Origin: Baylisascaris procyonis
Lineage: Eukaryota > Nematoda > Chromadorea > Rhabditida > Ascarididae
DNA: 64,000 nucleotides
Reading direction: 5' to 3'
Assembly: GCA_037389465.1 (NCBI GenBank)
Contig: JAZARR010000167.1
Coordinates: 496,001-560,000 of the forward strand
The notes under the pieces were generated by a model that worked only from the letters and a program-made list of their open reading frames with translations, did not search any database and had not been told where the DNA came from. Below, one piece after another: positions 37,701 to 51,429 of this stretch (position 1 is its first letter; each line of letters opens with the position of its first letter). A program made the translations under genes and the position numbers.

Positions 37701-39095
37701 CAAGGTGAATTGGCGATGGCAAATTTAAAGCGAAAAACAGTTCCATACTCGCTATCGCACCTGCATCGACCTCGAAAGCAATCGGTTGGAAGTCTTCAAA
37801 CAGTGCAAATGAAAGATTTTCAAAAACAATGATATCTCGCCCAATGCAGAAAACTTCATAACTAACGAAAACGATGTGCAGACAATCTACTCAACCTATA
37901 TTGAGCACGATGGATTCCAAGAATGACCTCCTTTCGATGATGCTGTGTAATTTCAGCCGCTACTCTTCCTATGCAAATTTTGTTGCGTCATTTTTGTTAT
38001 TGATCCATTTCCACAGAGGACTGCCACTGAGACAAAGTGCTAATCGGAATCTGTAATTCAACGAAGAAGATAATAGACGTAACCTCACCCTCATATGATT
38101 TTTCAGCAAAAATGCAGTCCGAAAAACTAGTATGGGAAACTCCATACCGTCAAGACAACGAACATAAAGTTGAGCATGGTTGTTCGATATGAGGTACACC
38201 AACAGAACTTTTTTATTGCAGATCATGTTAAAACATATCGAATAACAATTAAAAGATACCAGCGAAGCGCGTAGTTAAGGAATAAGGAATGGACTAAATT
38301 CTAAGTTCTTCTAAGTTCAAGATTAGTGATATTTTATTCAATGCTTCGATATGGAACAGCATATAAAATATCACCTAGAAGGAAACAACCGAAATAAGAA
38401 TCTCGTTGATAAACTATTTTAAAGTTTTAAGAGGAAATAATACTCGACCATCTTTTTCAGTGGTTTCCACTGTCCATCATAAAAAGTTAAAAAATGACAT
38501 GCATGAAACGATAAGCTTTTAGTACCTCCGCTATATTTCAATACTTCAATAAAATTGGCTCAGTGGAATGAATTTTTGCAGAACCTCGGGAATATGCGAT
38601 CGATCAAAACTATGAGTGAAATAGCTTAATAGCCTTCTTTAGCCCTTTCAAGTATGCACCTTTCACTTCGCACCTTCCAGGAATTGCTTTCATGAATGCC
38701 AATAATCACAGGCAAAATTTTCGCACGCGGCAAACGCCACTAACAACAACAATTTCGGTATGGCTCAGGCCTATGTCGATATATGCATTTTATGGTTTTT
38801 GTTTGCGGTTTTGTGGCCATCGGTATTTACATTTTGTTCCTCATAATTCGGATTATGAGATGCAACAGTAATACAGATGCGGATCAACAATTATCATAAA
38901 CAGGTAATTCTATACCACTATAATGTCAACATTAGATCAACGTGCATTGTACGTTTTGTGGTCGGCGGTAGCTGGTTGACTGAAGGCGTCATTAGCTGGA
39001 CGAGTTCGGTTTAGCGCAGAGTATTGACGTCGTGCTACGTTAATTGACAGAACTCTTGCTGGGATACGACTTAAAGAAATCAGAGGATAGGTGAA
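34720..39095. other. Long gene-poor AT-rich stretch
   Basis: No gene is firmly supported. Short - strand blocks look exon-like: one ending at about 36467 with a gtgagt donor (KTMVRRLDLGVDDLL), one ending near 36078 with gtgagt (RRKILREQS or, in another frame, EKFYENNR) and one near 35980-36025 after 'gattttcag'. I could not join them into one frame with usable acceptors. Confidence 0.35.
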
Positions 39096-42000
39096 ATGGC
39101 GAGAAGTGAAGCAGAAATGAAATGGCTGGATGGCATTATCACAAAGCTTTCTGGCCTTTATAAGAGGGTTATTTCGCTTTTATTTTGTTTGCACTCTATG
39201 AATTTGCTTAGTCGTTAGCCGAAATGAGAGCAGTGGAAATGCAGCTAATCATATCTCTTTTCTTGAAAACTATTGACTTTGAAAGGATAATGTGGTATAC
39301 TTAGTAAATTTTTTGATGATTTTTTTTAGCAATAAATGTCCTATCATTATTGAAATTTTTACACCATCACTGTAGAAATTTTTGCTGAGACCGATCACTC
39401 TCGGTTCTCATATGTTTCATTTAATCTCGCAAAATCATTAGAATTTACCGCAAAGAGTCGTCTGCTAAACTGACTCCCTCCCATTCAAATAAGGTGTTTT
39501 TGTGATATTCCTGGATTATAATAATGTTTACAGTTTGGTTCCCACCAAATAACCCTCACGCTTTTCAAAATGCAACCTCTATGCCTTTATTGGACAGTTT
39601 TTTCGTTTACTCGTTTATCACTGAAAAACTCCACAGCCCTTACACATCTGATTTTGTGCATGAAATTTTCTGAAATTTTGACAGACAATTTTGAAACAGC
39701 GCCTACATGACAGAAATGTTTTGTTTCTGAATTAAACAAATCCTTTTTATACCGAAAATTTTGCACATGTTTTTTTTTTTTTTTTTTTGATATTAACACA
39801 CGCAACGGCGTGAATACGCATCTGAAATCTATCACTACAGAAACGCATCGAGAAAAGGCAGAGAAGTAAGATAGACGAGTTCGTATTTTCCTTTTAGCCA
39901 GGAACGATTACTGGTGTGATGTCGTTGGACGAAATACTGAAAATCCTCTCGTATACCACGACGGCCATTATGCAAGACGGTTCGCTGGTGGAAGTAGATG
40001 CGCCCATCAAGGTGATTGGCGATATTCATGGACAATATCAGGTGGGCGTGATTACCTTTGCTTTCTTTGAGGTGGTTTAATGGGTCTATGGTTCATATAT
40101 TGCATTAGAATGAAGGTACAGCATATATCTCGCTATTCATATACTGCAGAGGCGCATAAGCTGTGTATAACAGAAATGAAAAATGTAACACTCTATCCTA
40201 TTAGTCTGCATCAAGGGAGGACAAAAACCTAAAGACAAAAATTCGGATCAGCTAATGAACATAATCAATACATGAAAATATGGCAAAAGAGCAGTAATGC
40301 AAAGATCATCCTGCTACAATGTGGCTTCGAAGGGATAATGCGACAACAAGGCGCAGTAAGGAGGTAAAGGGAAGGATTATGGGAGTGCTGAGCTCCAACA
40401 TGTGCTTGATGGATTTGAAGGACGGGCGAAAAAGATGGTAAAAGTTTTTGATATTCCACATTCCAAATCCGAGACATCATTCCACATTTCCACGACGTTT
40501 GACCATTTAATAAGATAAAATGAAAGAATTATTCCTATAAGAATTGCTTAACAGGACATGCACAAGTTGTTCGATTTGATTGGTCGTGTGCCCGATGTGA
40601 AGATGATATTCCTTGGTGATTATGTCGATCGTGGAACACAATCGCTAGAGACCATACTTTATCTTTTTGCGATAAAATTGCGATATAAAGATCGCGTATT
40701 CTTGTTGAGAGGCAACCATGAGACTCCAGCAGTAAATAGAATTTATGGATTCTATGCCGAATGTGCTATTCGTTACGGGTACGTGTTCGCATCTACTTTT
40801 GCTGATTGGTGAGAACCTAAGGAGAAGTTCATAAAGTTTTACTGAGCGTTAAAAGATAACCTAATCTCTGACCTCAGGTCTCAGCCCTGCCTAGCCGTTA
40901 CAATTCGCATTAAGACTACCAGTGGATAGAAAGATAAAAGAACCCTCATTGAGTATAAAGCTGTTGAGAGTATTTGAGCAGTAAACTTTCAAACCGTCTC
41001 AAAAAATGAGATGAAATAAAACATTATGGAAAATTACATGGTATTTCCTGTCTATAGTGAAAGTGAGTATTTCCTGTCAATGAAGGATTCAAATCATTTC
41101 ATCATTGATTGCCTTTTGCTGTGAGTCCTTCAATCCGTTTTTCACCCACTCATCAATGTTTTCAGAATCAGACCTCAGCAAGTACGTTTCTGTCTTCTCC
41201 AGACTTGATGATGAAAATCCAACTAGATACCACCCCATTAATACCCGCCTCTTGCAATTTTCAGAAGACGATGATAGGGATTTTCCAACATGATCTAAAA
41301 CTTATTCACTTCTGTAGCATGCAGTTCTAAGGAATGCCTGCAGTAAATCAGCAGGCGCTGAATCAGATGCAACGAAGAGTTTCATGAGTGGAATAAATGG
41401 AAGAGATCAGGGCTTCAGTAGATGCCAGGCAATATGGAGAATTGTTGTGCAGAATTGTTTTTTCCATTTGAAGCATGAAACCAATTGCGAATTCTAAATT
41501 CGCGGGATTAGTATACACTGTATGAAGTGCAAAATAGCAAAAGTATTCCAGATAACCTATAATATACTTCTAAAGTTTTTAATATCATCATTCCATCAAA
41601 AAATTGCTTATTGGTCAAGATCACTTTAACATTTTAAAATCATTTAAAATTCGTGTGTATCCTCGCCATGAAATCCGTGTGTCCAATCTTCGAAAACTCA
41701 AAATATTATCACGTTTGAAATTCAATAGCCTGCGGCTCACTTTATATGCCTCCCTTAAAAGCAACGCTTAAAAATATATCGACTAATCTTATCGCTATAA
41801 TATCGGTGCATCGTAAGCACAGTTTCATTATTATTTTAATATTTAGAAAGTGTTCCTGAATAAGTGTAGACTTTTTCTCTATTTCTAACGATCGTAGCAT
41901 AACTTTAGACCAGGACTCTGGTGGGAGTTCATATCGGTGTTCAATCGTCTTCCAATGGCAGGTCTTATTGCAAAGCGCATTCTCTGTATGCATGGTGGGC

Positions 42001-45000
42001 TTTCACCTGAACTCACGTCGCTTGACGTAATTCGCCGTATTAAACGCCCCTGTGAGCCAGTCGTAAGTAATTATCACTGAGATAACGATTGTGTGACACC
42101 GGAGCAATGTATGATTCAGAGATTTTTTTCAACTACGAAGTTTCTCGCACAGTCTTGCGAGAATCTGGCGTCCCTAGAAGCGACCAATTCATGCTTCTGC
42201 AGATTCCATTAGTACATGGTCGCCTTGTTACGAAGTATTTTGAAAATTTTTTTCTTTTGGACCACTGAGTCTTCGATTTCTGAGGCATTCGATCGACATG
42301 AAGATGAGGCTCACCTCCAATTCATTGGTTTGTTTCTTGAACGTCAGAAAGTATTCGCATAAATGATCTTTCGCTCACGCATGCAGCTGTGCCAAAAATC
42401 ACCACTGGTTTAGGACTCAGCCGCATGGCTTTCTCCTGGCAATAGAAGAAGTGCCAAGCGAAGATCTCAAATCGTTTTCTAAAGACAGAGCTGATTCATA
42501 AAATGTTCTCTTCATTATTTTTTATATCTGATAAAAAGTTGTATCGGATTATAGGATCGTGGGTTATTAATCGATCTGGTATGGTCAGACCCAACGAATA
42601 AAGGGGATGGATGGTTTTATTCGCCGCGAGGTTTGAGCTATGCGTTTGGTAAGGGCGTTACTGCTGCCGCATGCAAACTGCTCAACATAGACCTTATCAT
42701 CCGCGCTCATCAGGTAAGACAAAGAGTTACTCGTCTCATGAAACCTGAAAACAATGAAAACAGAAAGAGCGAAGCCATTGGTGCTGGTAAAGCTGAAACC
42801 ACTGGCGTTTGTAAAGCTAAGAAGCAAAGTAAATAAACGTTTCATACAATAAATCTATCTACAATCGTCATATTATCGGACTTTGGTGTTTGATGTTTGA
42901 TCGTTGCATGAATGAACTGTAGTTCGACCAATGTAAATAATGAAATTGTAGTTCGATCACTGTAAATATTGTTTGTTGAAGCTCACAAAAATGGGATCAG
43001 AAAAATCAATGAATCTTTGTTTGTGCATTGAAATCGGCATATCATGAGGTAGTGCAATAGAACATCCTCTTACCTTTTGCTTGTGAAAACGTGATAATCC
43101 ACCACAGAGGTCATTTATAGGTTGTGCAAGATGGCTATGAATTAATGGTCGGTCGTCAACTTATAACTATTTTCTCTGCTCCTAACTATGCCGGACAATT
43201 TAATAATGCGGCAGCAGTGGTTTGCATTGACGACGACCTTCAGGTAGAGATCTATATGACCGTTACGTTTCTCTATTAAAAGATGCCCGGTCTGATGCAT
43301 CACTTCCTTTGAAAGGGGCACCTGCTTCGAGGGAGTCTCGAAATTGTCATCCATCGATCACTTCGGTGCGGATATACGATAAAATGAAGCATGAAGTCTG
43401 TATTTAGGGATTCTTTTTGTTATGATAAATAAGACTTTACTGTGAATAAAGCGATTATTGTCTCTTAAGGAATTTTATTCAGCGCTTCAAAATACCAACA
43501 TTTCATCGCTGTAAACAACTTGCGTCAAATCAATTATTTACCGAACTTAAAAACAATATTTCTGACATCATCTTGCAATGCTAGTTTATAGTCCCTTTCG
43601 TTCTTTCCCCTCGGGCGTCCCTATGTCGCTTGTAACCATCCACTCATTAACTACGGATGAACACATCTTTCCGACGAAATAAATATTTGCAGATCACATT
43701 TCAACAGTTACGCGTCCCAGCACCCAGTGCACGTTGCAATCGACCATGCCCACCGGTTGCCTGTGAACCCGGAAAAGCGCTCGCATTACCCGATAAGCTC
43801 AAGACTGCCAGCTCGACGAAATCGGTAGGCACTGACCCCAACAAGAGAATTTCCACAACTTTAGAAAGTGAGGAGGGGGGCGAAAAGAGAGGTGGGAGAA
43901 ATAAGAGAGTAAACGTGTTGGTATGCATGTTCATTGTTTACTCATACTGTGTCCTAGAGCGCGTGACTTCGCTCCAACGAAGACAGTTTGTCTTAAAAAG
44001 TCCTGGATCGCCTATCTTCCACCTCCAACAGTGCACGAGATAAAAAAGCACTCCTAGTGCAAGTACGGTTAGTATTAAGACGACATTACGGATTGCTATC
44101 AGAAAGTTATTCACATGGCTTAAGCACACTTGGGAGAGCCAATAAAACGTAAGGAACCGACCACTTGACTTTAATAAGTGAAGAAATATAAAGAATCACG
44201 ATTTGTTAGGAAATGGAGATGGGCGGGGGCGGGGGGAGGGGGAAGAAACTGGGCACTTTGAAATCTTTAAATCCTCTCGGGGATGCAGGCTGATGGTACG
44301 AAAATTTGGTTTTGGAAAGGTCATTCAACACGCCTGAGACAAATCCAGTGCATACATAATCATCTTTATCGGTAAAGAAGTATGATCAGAGCAGTTTTCA
44401 TACAAACAAATAGCAACAGATACATACATCGCCAGTCAAGCGAGATTTGCAAAACCGAGGCTTTCTTCGCTGAATCGGAAGGGGTATATGAATATCGGAT
44501 GAAAAGCAGAAAACTTTTTAACTTTATACAGCGATGCAAGCCGAAATAGCACGAGTCGAACAACGTTGGTCATCGTACCTTAGTAATAGGTAAACGTAGA
44601 TGTCTTGGATGATGGTTACGAATTTTCTAAATTTTTGGATTTTTTTGGCTTCAGTGATTTTGAAAACTTTGGACATGGCTACGAAATGCTTCCAAAAAGA
44701 CGTGTTATCGTTTACTGTCAAAGCTTCAGTCTAACAGGGTCAAAGCTATATGATATGAGGATTCAAATTTGAGCATTTATGGTCAAAGACTGAAATTATA
44801 GAAGCTAATTTTCCTAACGTAATCAATTTTTTTGTGTATTTCATAAAACGTATTTCATAACACATTCACATAAAATAATCTCAGAAAAGACACTGTCATC
44901 ACTAGCTCATCCTCTATTCATATCGTAACGATCACGCAAAGTGGTAGAGCAAACAAACTGAAGTTATGCAAGCCTTTGCTTTATTCACGGTAAAACGCCT

Positions 45001-45720
45001 TATTCGACGCCATCATTGCACTAGATACAGTAGAGAAGTACAGGTTGTTGTGCTGAATATTAAAAAACATAGATGCTTTGGATAACGATCCATACAGGAT
45101 GGCATATTGACGATCGGAAACAGATGATCACGGCGGCGGCATTCGATATTGTAAGCGCACTGTTACCAGTGAAAATTCCAATTCAAAATGAGGAGTTGCT
45201 TATGCAACAGTTCAGCTTTTCGAAGGTTGTTTCGCTATGGAAAACGAATATTTTATTTCTAGGGGACTTTTTAATCACCTAATTCAGGTTGGTGAGTTGT
45301 GGGCTATGGTCATTGCGGGATCATCGAGAATTCGGAAGCAAAAATGAGGCTTAACGGTTTCATGGAAAGTCGTACGTTAGAATAACGTTCAGTAGCATTG
45401 GCTTGAACAAATGGTTGTTACAGGCATGCAATAAAGTTAATAATGCACCAAGCAAGGAAGCCACAAAAGAAATGAGTGGAGAACAAGTGGCAAAGGAGGC
45501 TAGTAAAGAATCGGCCACAGAACCCGCTAAAAAAGATGATTCAACGGTAGGGAAAAATGGAGACAGTACTAAAGCAGAGAAAGACGAAAAGCAGAAAGAA
45601 GAAGCAGATGAAGCAAACGGAGAAAAGAAGGAGGAGAAAAAGGAGGAAGCACCAGAGGAGAAGAGAAGCGAAGAAAAATTAAACGATCAGAATGAAGCGG
45701 CTAAGGAAGAGGTGATATGA
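39096..45720 (+). CDS. PP1-like serine/threonine phosphatase with K/E-rich tail
   Basis: Exons 39096-39167, 39898-40041, 40555-40778, 41909-42062, 42555-42713, 43121-43243, 43693-43867, 45098-45150 and 45424-45720 join in phase to about 466 residues. All PPP metal and phosphate motifs are present: GDIHG (about 65), GDYVDRG (93), RGNHE (124), MHGGLSP (174), RAHQ (248), SAPNY (270). The first exon supplies the N-terminal helix. The loop after SAPNY is AGQFNNAA, where PP1 has CGEFDNAG, so the Cys that reacts with microcystin-type inhibitors is missing. The C-terminal residues 369-466 are Lys/Glu-rich and disordered. An alternative donor at 43825 joins straight to 45424 in phase 0, giving a 434-residue form. 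Divergent PP1 relatives are expanded in nematodes, often in sperm; that role is only inferred. Confidence 0.9.
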
Positions 45721-48700
45721 AAAGAGATTCACTAGGCCCTGAAAAGAGTGAAAGACAAAAATCTAGCTTTCATGCGTTTGAGGTCATTAAACCTTTGAAT
45801 AATTACAGTCTTCTAGAATAAGGCATTTATCTTGTTTGTCAGTTGTTTATTAAGCTCTTGAAAGTTCCGTTATCTTCAGTAGAATATGTAAACTGCTTGA
45901 TTAATTGGATACAGCTCATCAAAGTTCATAACTAATCAATCAGGAAGATTGCATTTTCTTTACAGTGGCCGTTTTTTTCAACGCTTCACGATCAACCGAA
46001 AATAATTTTTCGACGATTCGTTCAAGACTGACTTGAAAGACATCTCACTAAATGATGCGTAAAAATTTGCCACTCTTGAAAAGATATTTGCAATATGTTG
46101 CGCTGAATTTCGTGAGAGTAGTATTCAGCAGTTGTATTTTTGCCATCAACCGATTGCTGAGGAAACCGTCGACCGATGCAATTTCGACCATCGGCCATTT
46201 CTCGTTGAGTGAGCTTCGAACCGATCCGAGTGGCCAAATTTTAGACATGTTTAAATATTCACTGGTTGCATCTCATCTATTCTCATGAATTCTCATGATG
46301 AGTAATTCTCATCTCTCCAGTTTCTGTTATAAACAGTGGACGAAAAGCTGAATTGTGTCGTGAATTTTTATTCTATCTTAGGAAGCATTTCTCCACTTCA
46401 TCAGAATTTTTTTTTTTGATACATATAGCTGACTCTTTTAGTTGAACCCTTTTAAACTTAGGTTTGCTATAATTCCTCGAAGATCTATAGCAGCGAATTC
46501 AATGATCATGCTCATTGTTTCAGGAGAAACAACCGTAAACGATTTGAGGGATTGAACGCCAAAAAACAGTTGCTGATCGTCGCATATACTTTCGATTCGT
46601 TTCTCTCACCACTTTTCTGCACCTGAACCATCGTAAATGTGCGTTAACCTCATCAGCTTTGTTCTTGAAACTTGTCATCTTCATTTGATTGCTATTTGCT
46701 GGTTCATTTAGCAGATCACATCGCTGTCTTCTTTCAGCATAACGTATGCATTTTCATTAACACATCATGTTATCATATCATTCGCTCAGTAAATTATGAA
46801 AATTTTTGCTGCATTCGTTGCACATCACATTGTTTTGCGTATTAATCATCTTATTCATATCACTCAATTTGCATGATACAAGCTCCCACTATATCGATAA
46901 TAGAGTTCTCACTCTTATTTTTGAATGAATTAGCCGCATTCACATGTGGCTGGCAATAAACCATCGAAGTTCTTTTTAAAGGTATATAATATTTTTCCTC
47001 TCAAATTATGAACACAAGAATTGACATCGCACGTGAATCCAACCATAAACAAATTGTCTGATTGTAGTTGTCTCGATGCAATTCTTTTTCTACCTCTATT
47101 GTTCAGTTTTTCCATTTCAATTACATTTTGATTTAATACGATAGATGAAATGATATCAAACGAATTTCTCCTATTCCACACTTCTCTTTAATGCGTTCAG
47201 CAAACTATTTCATAGAATAATTCTGCACAGGTGATACGTATCATTGCAAACATTTTATTAATATTTCAACGTTTATCTAAATTAAACCATCATTGCACAA
47301 TTGCATTGATTTCATTTCCACCAATGTTAAAACAATTAATGTTATTTCTTTTTAATAAGTGGAAACGATTTTAGCATTTCACGTTAACGTTAACTGTGTC
47401 ATACTGTGGTTAATATATCCTCTTATAAAACGAAAGCAAGTTAAATGATTGTAAGATTCGAATTATAGGCATCAATTCAATGCAATTTTATTTGAAATAT
47501 GCAAGAATTTTAAATGAAAGTCAAATGAGAGTAATAGGTGAATTCAAGTTTCATCTACCATTAGCGTCAATAATCGGCCAAAAAGTTCTGAAGTTCTACG
47601 CATTTTGTAGAATTTTGCATCTCATTCAATAAATATTCATAAACAATTTGCAAATGATTCGAATATCAGTCGAGGTCAATATAGCTGTCTTAGTTGTCTT
47701 AGTACTCAAAACGACGATTGCTCTTCTGAGCTATCAAAACATGCTCCTTATTATTTCATTTGCTTGAAGAAAAAATCGTCTATCAAGCAGCCATATTATT
47801 GGCAGCTAAGAAAATGCGGTCAGCCAAACGTTCGAAATCATAGATCTTTGACATATTTGCATGTTCAACGAACATAGCTTTTTTTAGGAACAAAGAAGAT
47901 TTCCTTTTTGTGCGAGTGGATGTACGTTATACGGTGTCATGTTTCCTGTTACTTTAAAGCGATGCTTCCTACAAATACAGTTATTCTTTAAGGAATGTAT
48001 TTTAAAAATGTGGGGGGGGGGGGGGGACAACGAAGATGTAACCCATAAGACAATCAATGGCGAGCATGAACCTCATCATATTATACACTCAAAAAGAGAA
48101 AAATTTTTATGAACGTATGCTATGTCGTTGGATATAATACGCAATGCGAAATAAATATACAATATGCTTGAGTGAATGCACAACTACTGCATAAGAATTG
48201 GCACGGTGCCAACTTGGTGTGTTTTTTACAGACAGTTCAAACTTTTCATGCTTAAATCTGCTTTAATTTTTTATTTGTAGGTGATTTTCAGAAGAATTAG
48301 ATTGCCGCATTCATTAAGAAATCCCACTTGAATGGCATTGACTTCCTCACAGACCCATCATAGAGGTACAATGCAGTTTGACTGCTGGGTTTACTTTGCT
48401 GTTCTATAAAATTGTTCATTAAATGAAACATCGCAAAACTGCTGAGTTTTGAGACTGACAATTTTTCATGTGTCATTTCCGTAAGACAGAGTCACTGATG
48501 TTCAATTCATCGTAATGCGATCGTCTAGAATGACTACTTGTGTTTATGTGAAGTATGTGATTTTAAATTAAAATCTGCGCGTTGTGGTGGTGAATTTAAT
48601 TACAGGAAACAGCAGCAGAAAAAAAAAATATATATATATATATATATAGTGGGGTGCCGGATTCTTAGTAGATAATGGTAGTTGAATATGGTGAATCGAA

Positions 48701-49900
48701 AATAATGAATTAATGACGATGGGTTCAAAACTGGGAATTGTAAATGCTGGACCGAGAATGGTGGATTCTAAATGTGGAATTGAAAGTGCTGGATTGAAGT
48801 TGGATTGAAAATTATGAGTTGGGAGCATTGCATTAGAATGTAGAGTAAAAAACGGTTAATTGAAAATGGTGGATTGGAAACGGTGATTGAAATTGACTGG
48901 TTGAGAAGATGCTTGAAGAGAGCGGGAAGAGCGAATTTACAGAACTTCGGGACGACAGGATTTCAAAATCCATTCACATCATGCGAGAACTGGCATTTGA
49001 TGGCGCCGCTAATCTGAGTATCATCTAGTGATGACAGTTTTATCGAATCATATCTCAGTTTGATTTCACTTCGTCTATTACTACAATTTTTCTTAAAGTA
49101 TTACAGCTATATTCCTTTTACCTGCAGCCTATTTACTCTATTAAAACCGATGTCTATCATGTCTGTTTCCTATGTTGTCGATTGCTCACTCTCTATATTT
49201 TGTATTGCTATCCATTTCTTTCGAGAAAATTCTCGAGTGATAGCGATTCAAGAGAAACGTTTTCAACGATCATTACATAAAAGATCTTCCTGACGCTTTG
49301 CACTGATAGAAATAGTGTAACATTGCAAATCGGAAAAGTAATATCCGCTTTGATTTCCCTTTTTAATAAATGGCATTTATTATGGGAAATTCATTCGAAG
49401 TAATAATCACTGTTCAGTTGAAGGTTTTGCATTTTCTAGGTCTCTTCAACGATGATGTTCGTAATTGCTTCATGCTACCTAATTTTTGAATAGGGTCATG
49501 TTTGGCTATCATGTCTCATAACATTTCTGCAATCATCTCACGCGCATGTTTGTGTGGCTGAAAGAGATGACCAATAGGCCACCATAGTTCATCTGCTTAT
49601 TGTAAGTTTGTGTTAGCAGAATAAATACCATCGAAATCCAAAGTTATCCAAGCAGTGTTCCTGTTCTCATGTAGCAAATAACTATAATGGTGGAATCAAT
49701 TGGCATAAATCACAGACGATGGATTTAATTGGCTATTTGAGGAAATTTATTGTCAGGATCTCGAATTGCGCGTGTAAAAGAAAGGAATGAACGGTGGTGT
49801 AGGTCACATTCATTGAAATATAGTGCTCGAATGATCCTATGAACCCTCATTTAAATGTAAGACCAGGTAAGCTGTTAAAGTAGCGTATGAAGATAGCTAG
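45721..49900. other. Intergenic AT-rich stretch
   Basis: No supported gene. It holds a 15-G run (48012-48026), a short A-run plus (TA)n at 48619-48648 and a degenerate repeat at 48650-48905. The - strand frame at 46930-47181 has several Cys residues and a charged middle (NNRGRKRIASRQ), but no splice framing. Confidence 0.4.
48650..48905. repeat. Degenerate ~15-bp 'aatggtggattga' repeat
   Basis: About fifteen diverged repeats of a core like 'gaaaatggtggattg' follow the short (TA)n tract. Spacing is irregular (about 14-18 bp), suggesting an old minisatellite. Confidence 0.7.
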
Positions 49901-50065
49901 TTTACTCATTGCTGCATTCTTTACTTTGAAACCACACAGCTGCTGGCCTGCGCTGTGAAATTCCGTACAATTCTTGCCAATGTTTATGCGTTATTTTGCG
50001 ATAGGCCATAAGGCATAAGGAGAACCGCAAAAGCCACTGTATCGTAAGCAGATCAATATTGTTCT

Positions 50066-50273
50066 CACTTGTTTGTTCACGTAGAGTTTGTTGTGGTGAG
50101 AAGTAATAGCTTTTTATTGTAGTTGCGACCATTGAAGCCAAGGTCTGAGGTTGTGCATCGCCTAGTTGGAGCGATACTCTCCGAAGCTGTTCACGAAAAT
50201 CAAGTACTTCACCGTTGCTTTCATTGGACAATCCACTGCTTGGAATGGAAGATGTTGCTTTGCTTAGAAGCAC
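50066..50273 (-). CDS. Candidate - strand exon, unknown product
   Basis: On the - strand, after the acceptor 'gatgtggtgcag' (exon edge close to 50290), a frame reads LSKATSSIPSSGLSNE, then DFREQLRRVSLQLGDAQPQT, and meets a donor gtgagaa near 50066. The frame also stays open to a stop at 49902. Composition is ordinary. A + strand frame over the same bases is open and flanked by splice-like sites, but is unusually rich in His, Cys and Trp. No partner exons were found. Confidence 0.3.
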
Positions 50274-50937
50274 TAACGGCTGTAGATCTGCACCACATCA
50301 TAAAACCGGGCTTTCCTTCCGATGAGGAATACTGCACCTATCAAAACAACGGCATTATATGTGGTAACGCAATTTTCAAATGATTATTCACCGTATATCA
50401 TAGAAATAAAACCAGGGTCCTCTATTTCGCAAAGGTTTAAGAGGCAGCGATTTATTCAAGAGTAATCTTATCATATGCATCATTTTCCGCTAGAAATATC
50501 ATTTGGTTTTCGCGAGTCTCGGCAGGAACCGAATCGAGTCTTCTACTTGAGGGAACATTCCGTTCACGGGGTCTTCTTGTTCTGAAGGAAGGCCTACGAA
50601 AGAAAAGTCTTTCGTTTAAATAATGTCATGTTCTAGAGTGGTTCTTTGTTCTCGAAAAATATGAGAAATCGAATTACTCATATTCGTTCCACAGCTGTGA
50701 AATAGTGTTTTCTAATGGAAGTGCAGACAGGGATGGGCAAATTTCTCTAAATGGTCATGAGTATTTACGGTAAACGGAAGTGCAGTATGTATTAAAATGG
50801 TGGATTACGGTTTAGACGAACGGAGTTGATAGTGCAGTGTACCGAAGCTTTTTTGTACTGGGGTGTTTCTATCACTGTCATGATTAGAGGAATACTTATT
50901 TTTCCTTCCATTAACATCTATACCTTGTAGTTAATAT

Positions 50938-51429
50938 ATGCCCTTCCTTCTGAAGAATTCCAGTCAAATTATGCAAATTCTGTGCGATTCACCGTATTGG
51001 TCGTTCTTTAAAGGCTTGATGTTACCGATTTTAATAATCTCATTGGCTTTGGCCTTCGCACTTTTGAAGATTGCTTTAAAATTTTCCTTCTTTTTGAGCA
51101 CAAGTGCAGGTGAATGGACTGCTGTAATGCATGCAAATATGATTATCATTGCTTCACCATTTTTAGGACTTTATTTCAACAGCGTTATCAATGTTCTCAG
51201 CTTTATATTGTTATGGCCTATGCTTCTATCAACCTCCTATGTCCTCTATTTGGCTTTTATGAAAATTTCACTCAAAGATATTATTAATTTATTCACAATC
51301 AACGTTTTTATACCAATGCAACTCTATGCGATCGGTTTATTGATAATGGAAATAAAAGTATATCTCTCCTATTATCGAATTACTCGCAAATTAGTCACGT
51401 TAGTTAACATATATACTTATAGTTGCTGA
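50938..51429 (+). CDS. Predicted multi-pass membrane protein, unknown
   Basis: A 163-residue frame begins with an ATG 8 bases after an acceptor-like 'taccttgtag', a spacing typical of trans-spliced starts. It is strongly hydrophobic, with about four predicted membrane segments (around 26-50, 67-90, 92-112 and 120-142) and a basic C-terminal end (YYRITRKL). Such a long uninterrupted frame is unusual for this AT-rich region. In-frame donors exist (for example gtatat at about 51358), so splicing into other exons is possible. It lies about 440 bp upstream of the ERG28-like gene on the same strand. I do not recognise the family. Confidence 0.45.
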   Translation: MPFLLKNSSQIMQILCDSPYWSFFKGLMLPILIISLALAFALLKIALKFSFFLSTSAGEWTAVMHANMIIIASPFLGLYFNSVINVLSFILLWPMLLSTSYVLYLAFMKISLKDIINLFTINVFIPMQLYAIGLLIMEIKVYLSYYRITRKLVTLVNIYTYSC

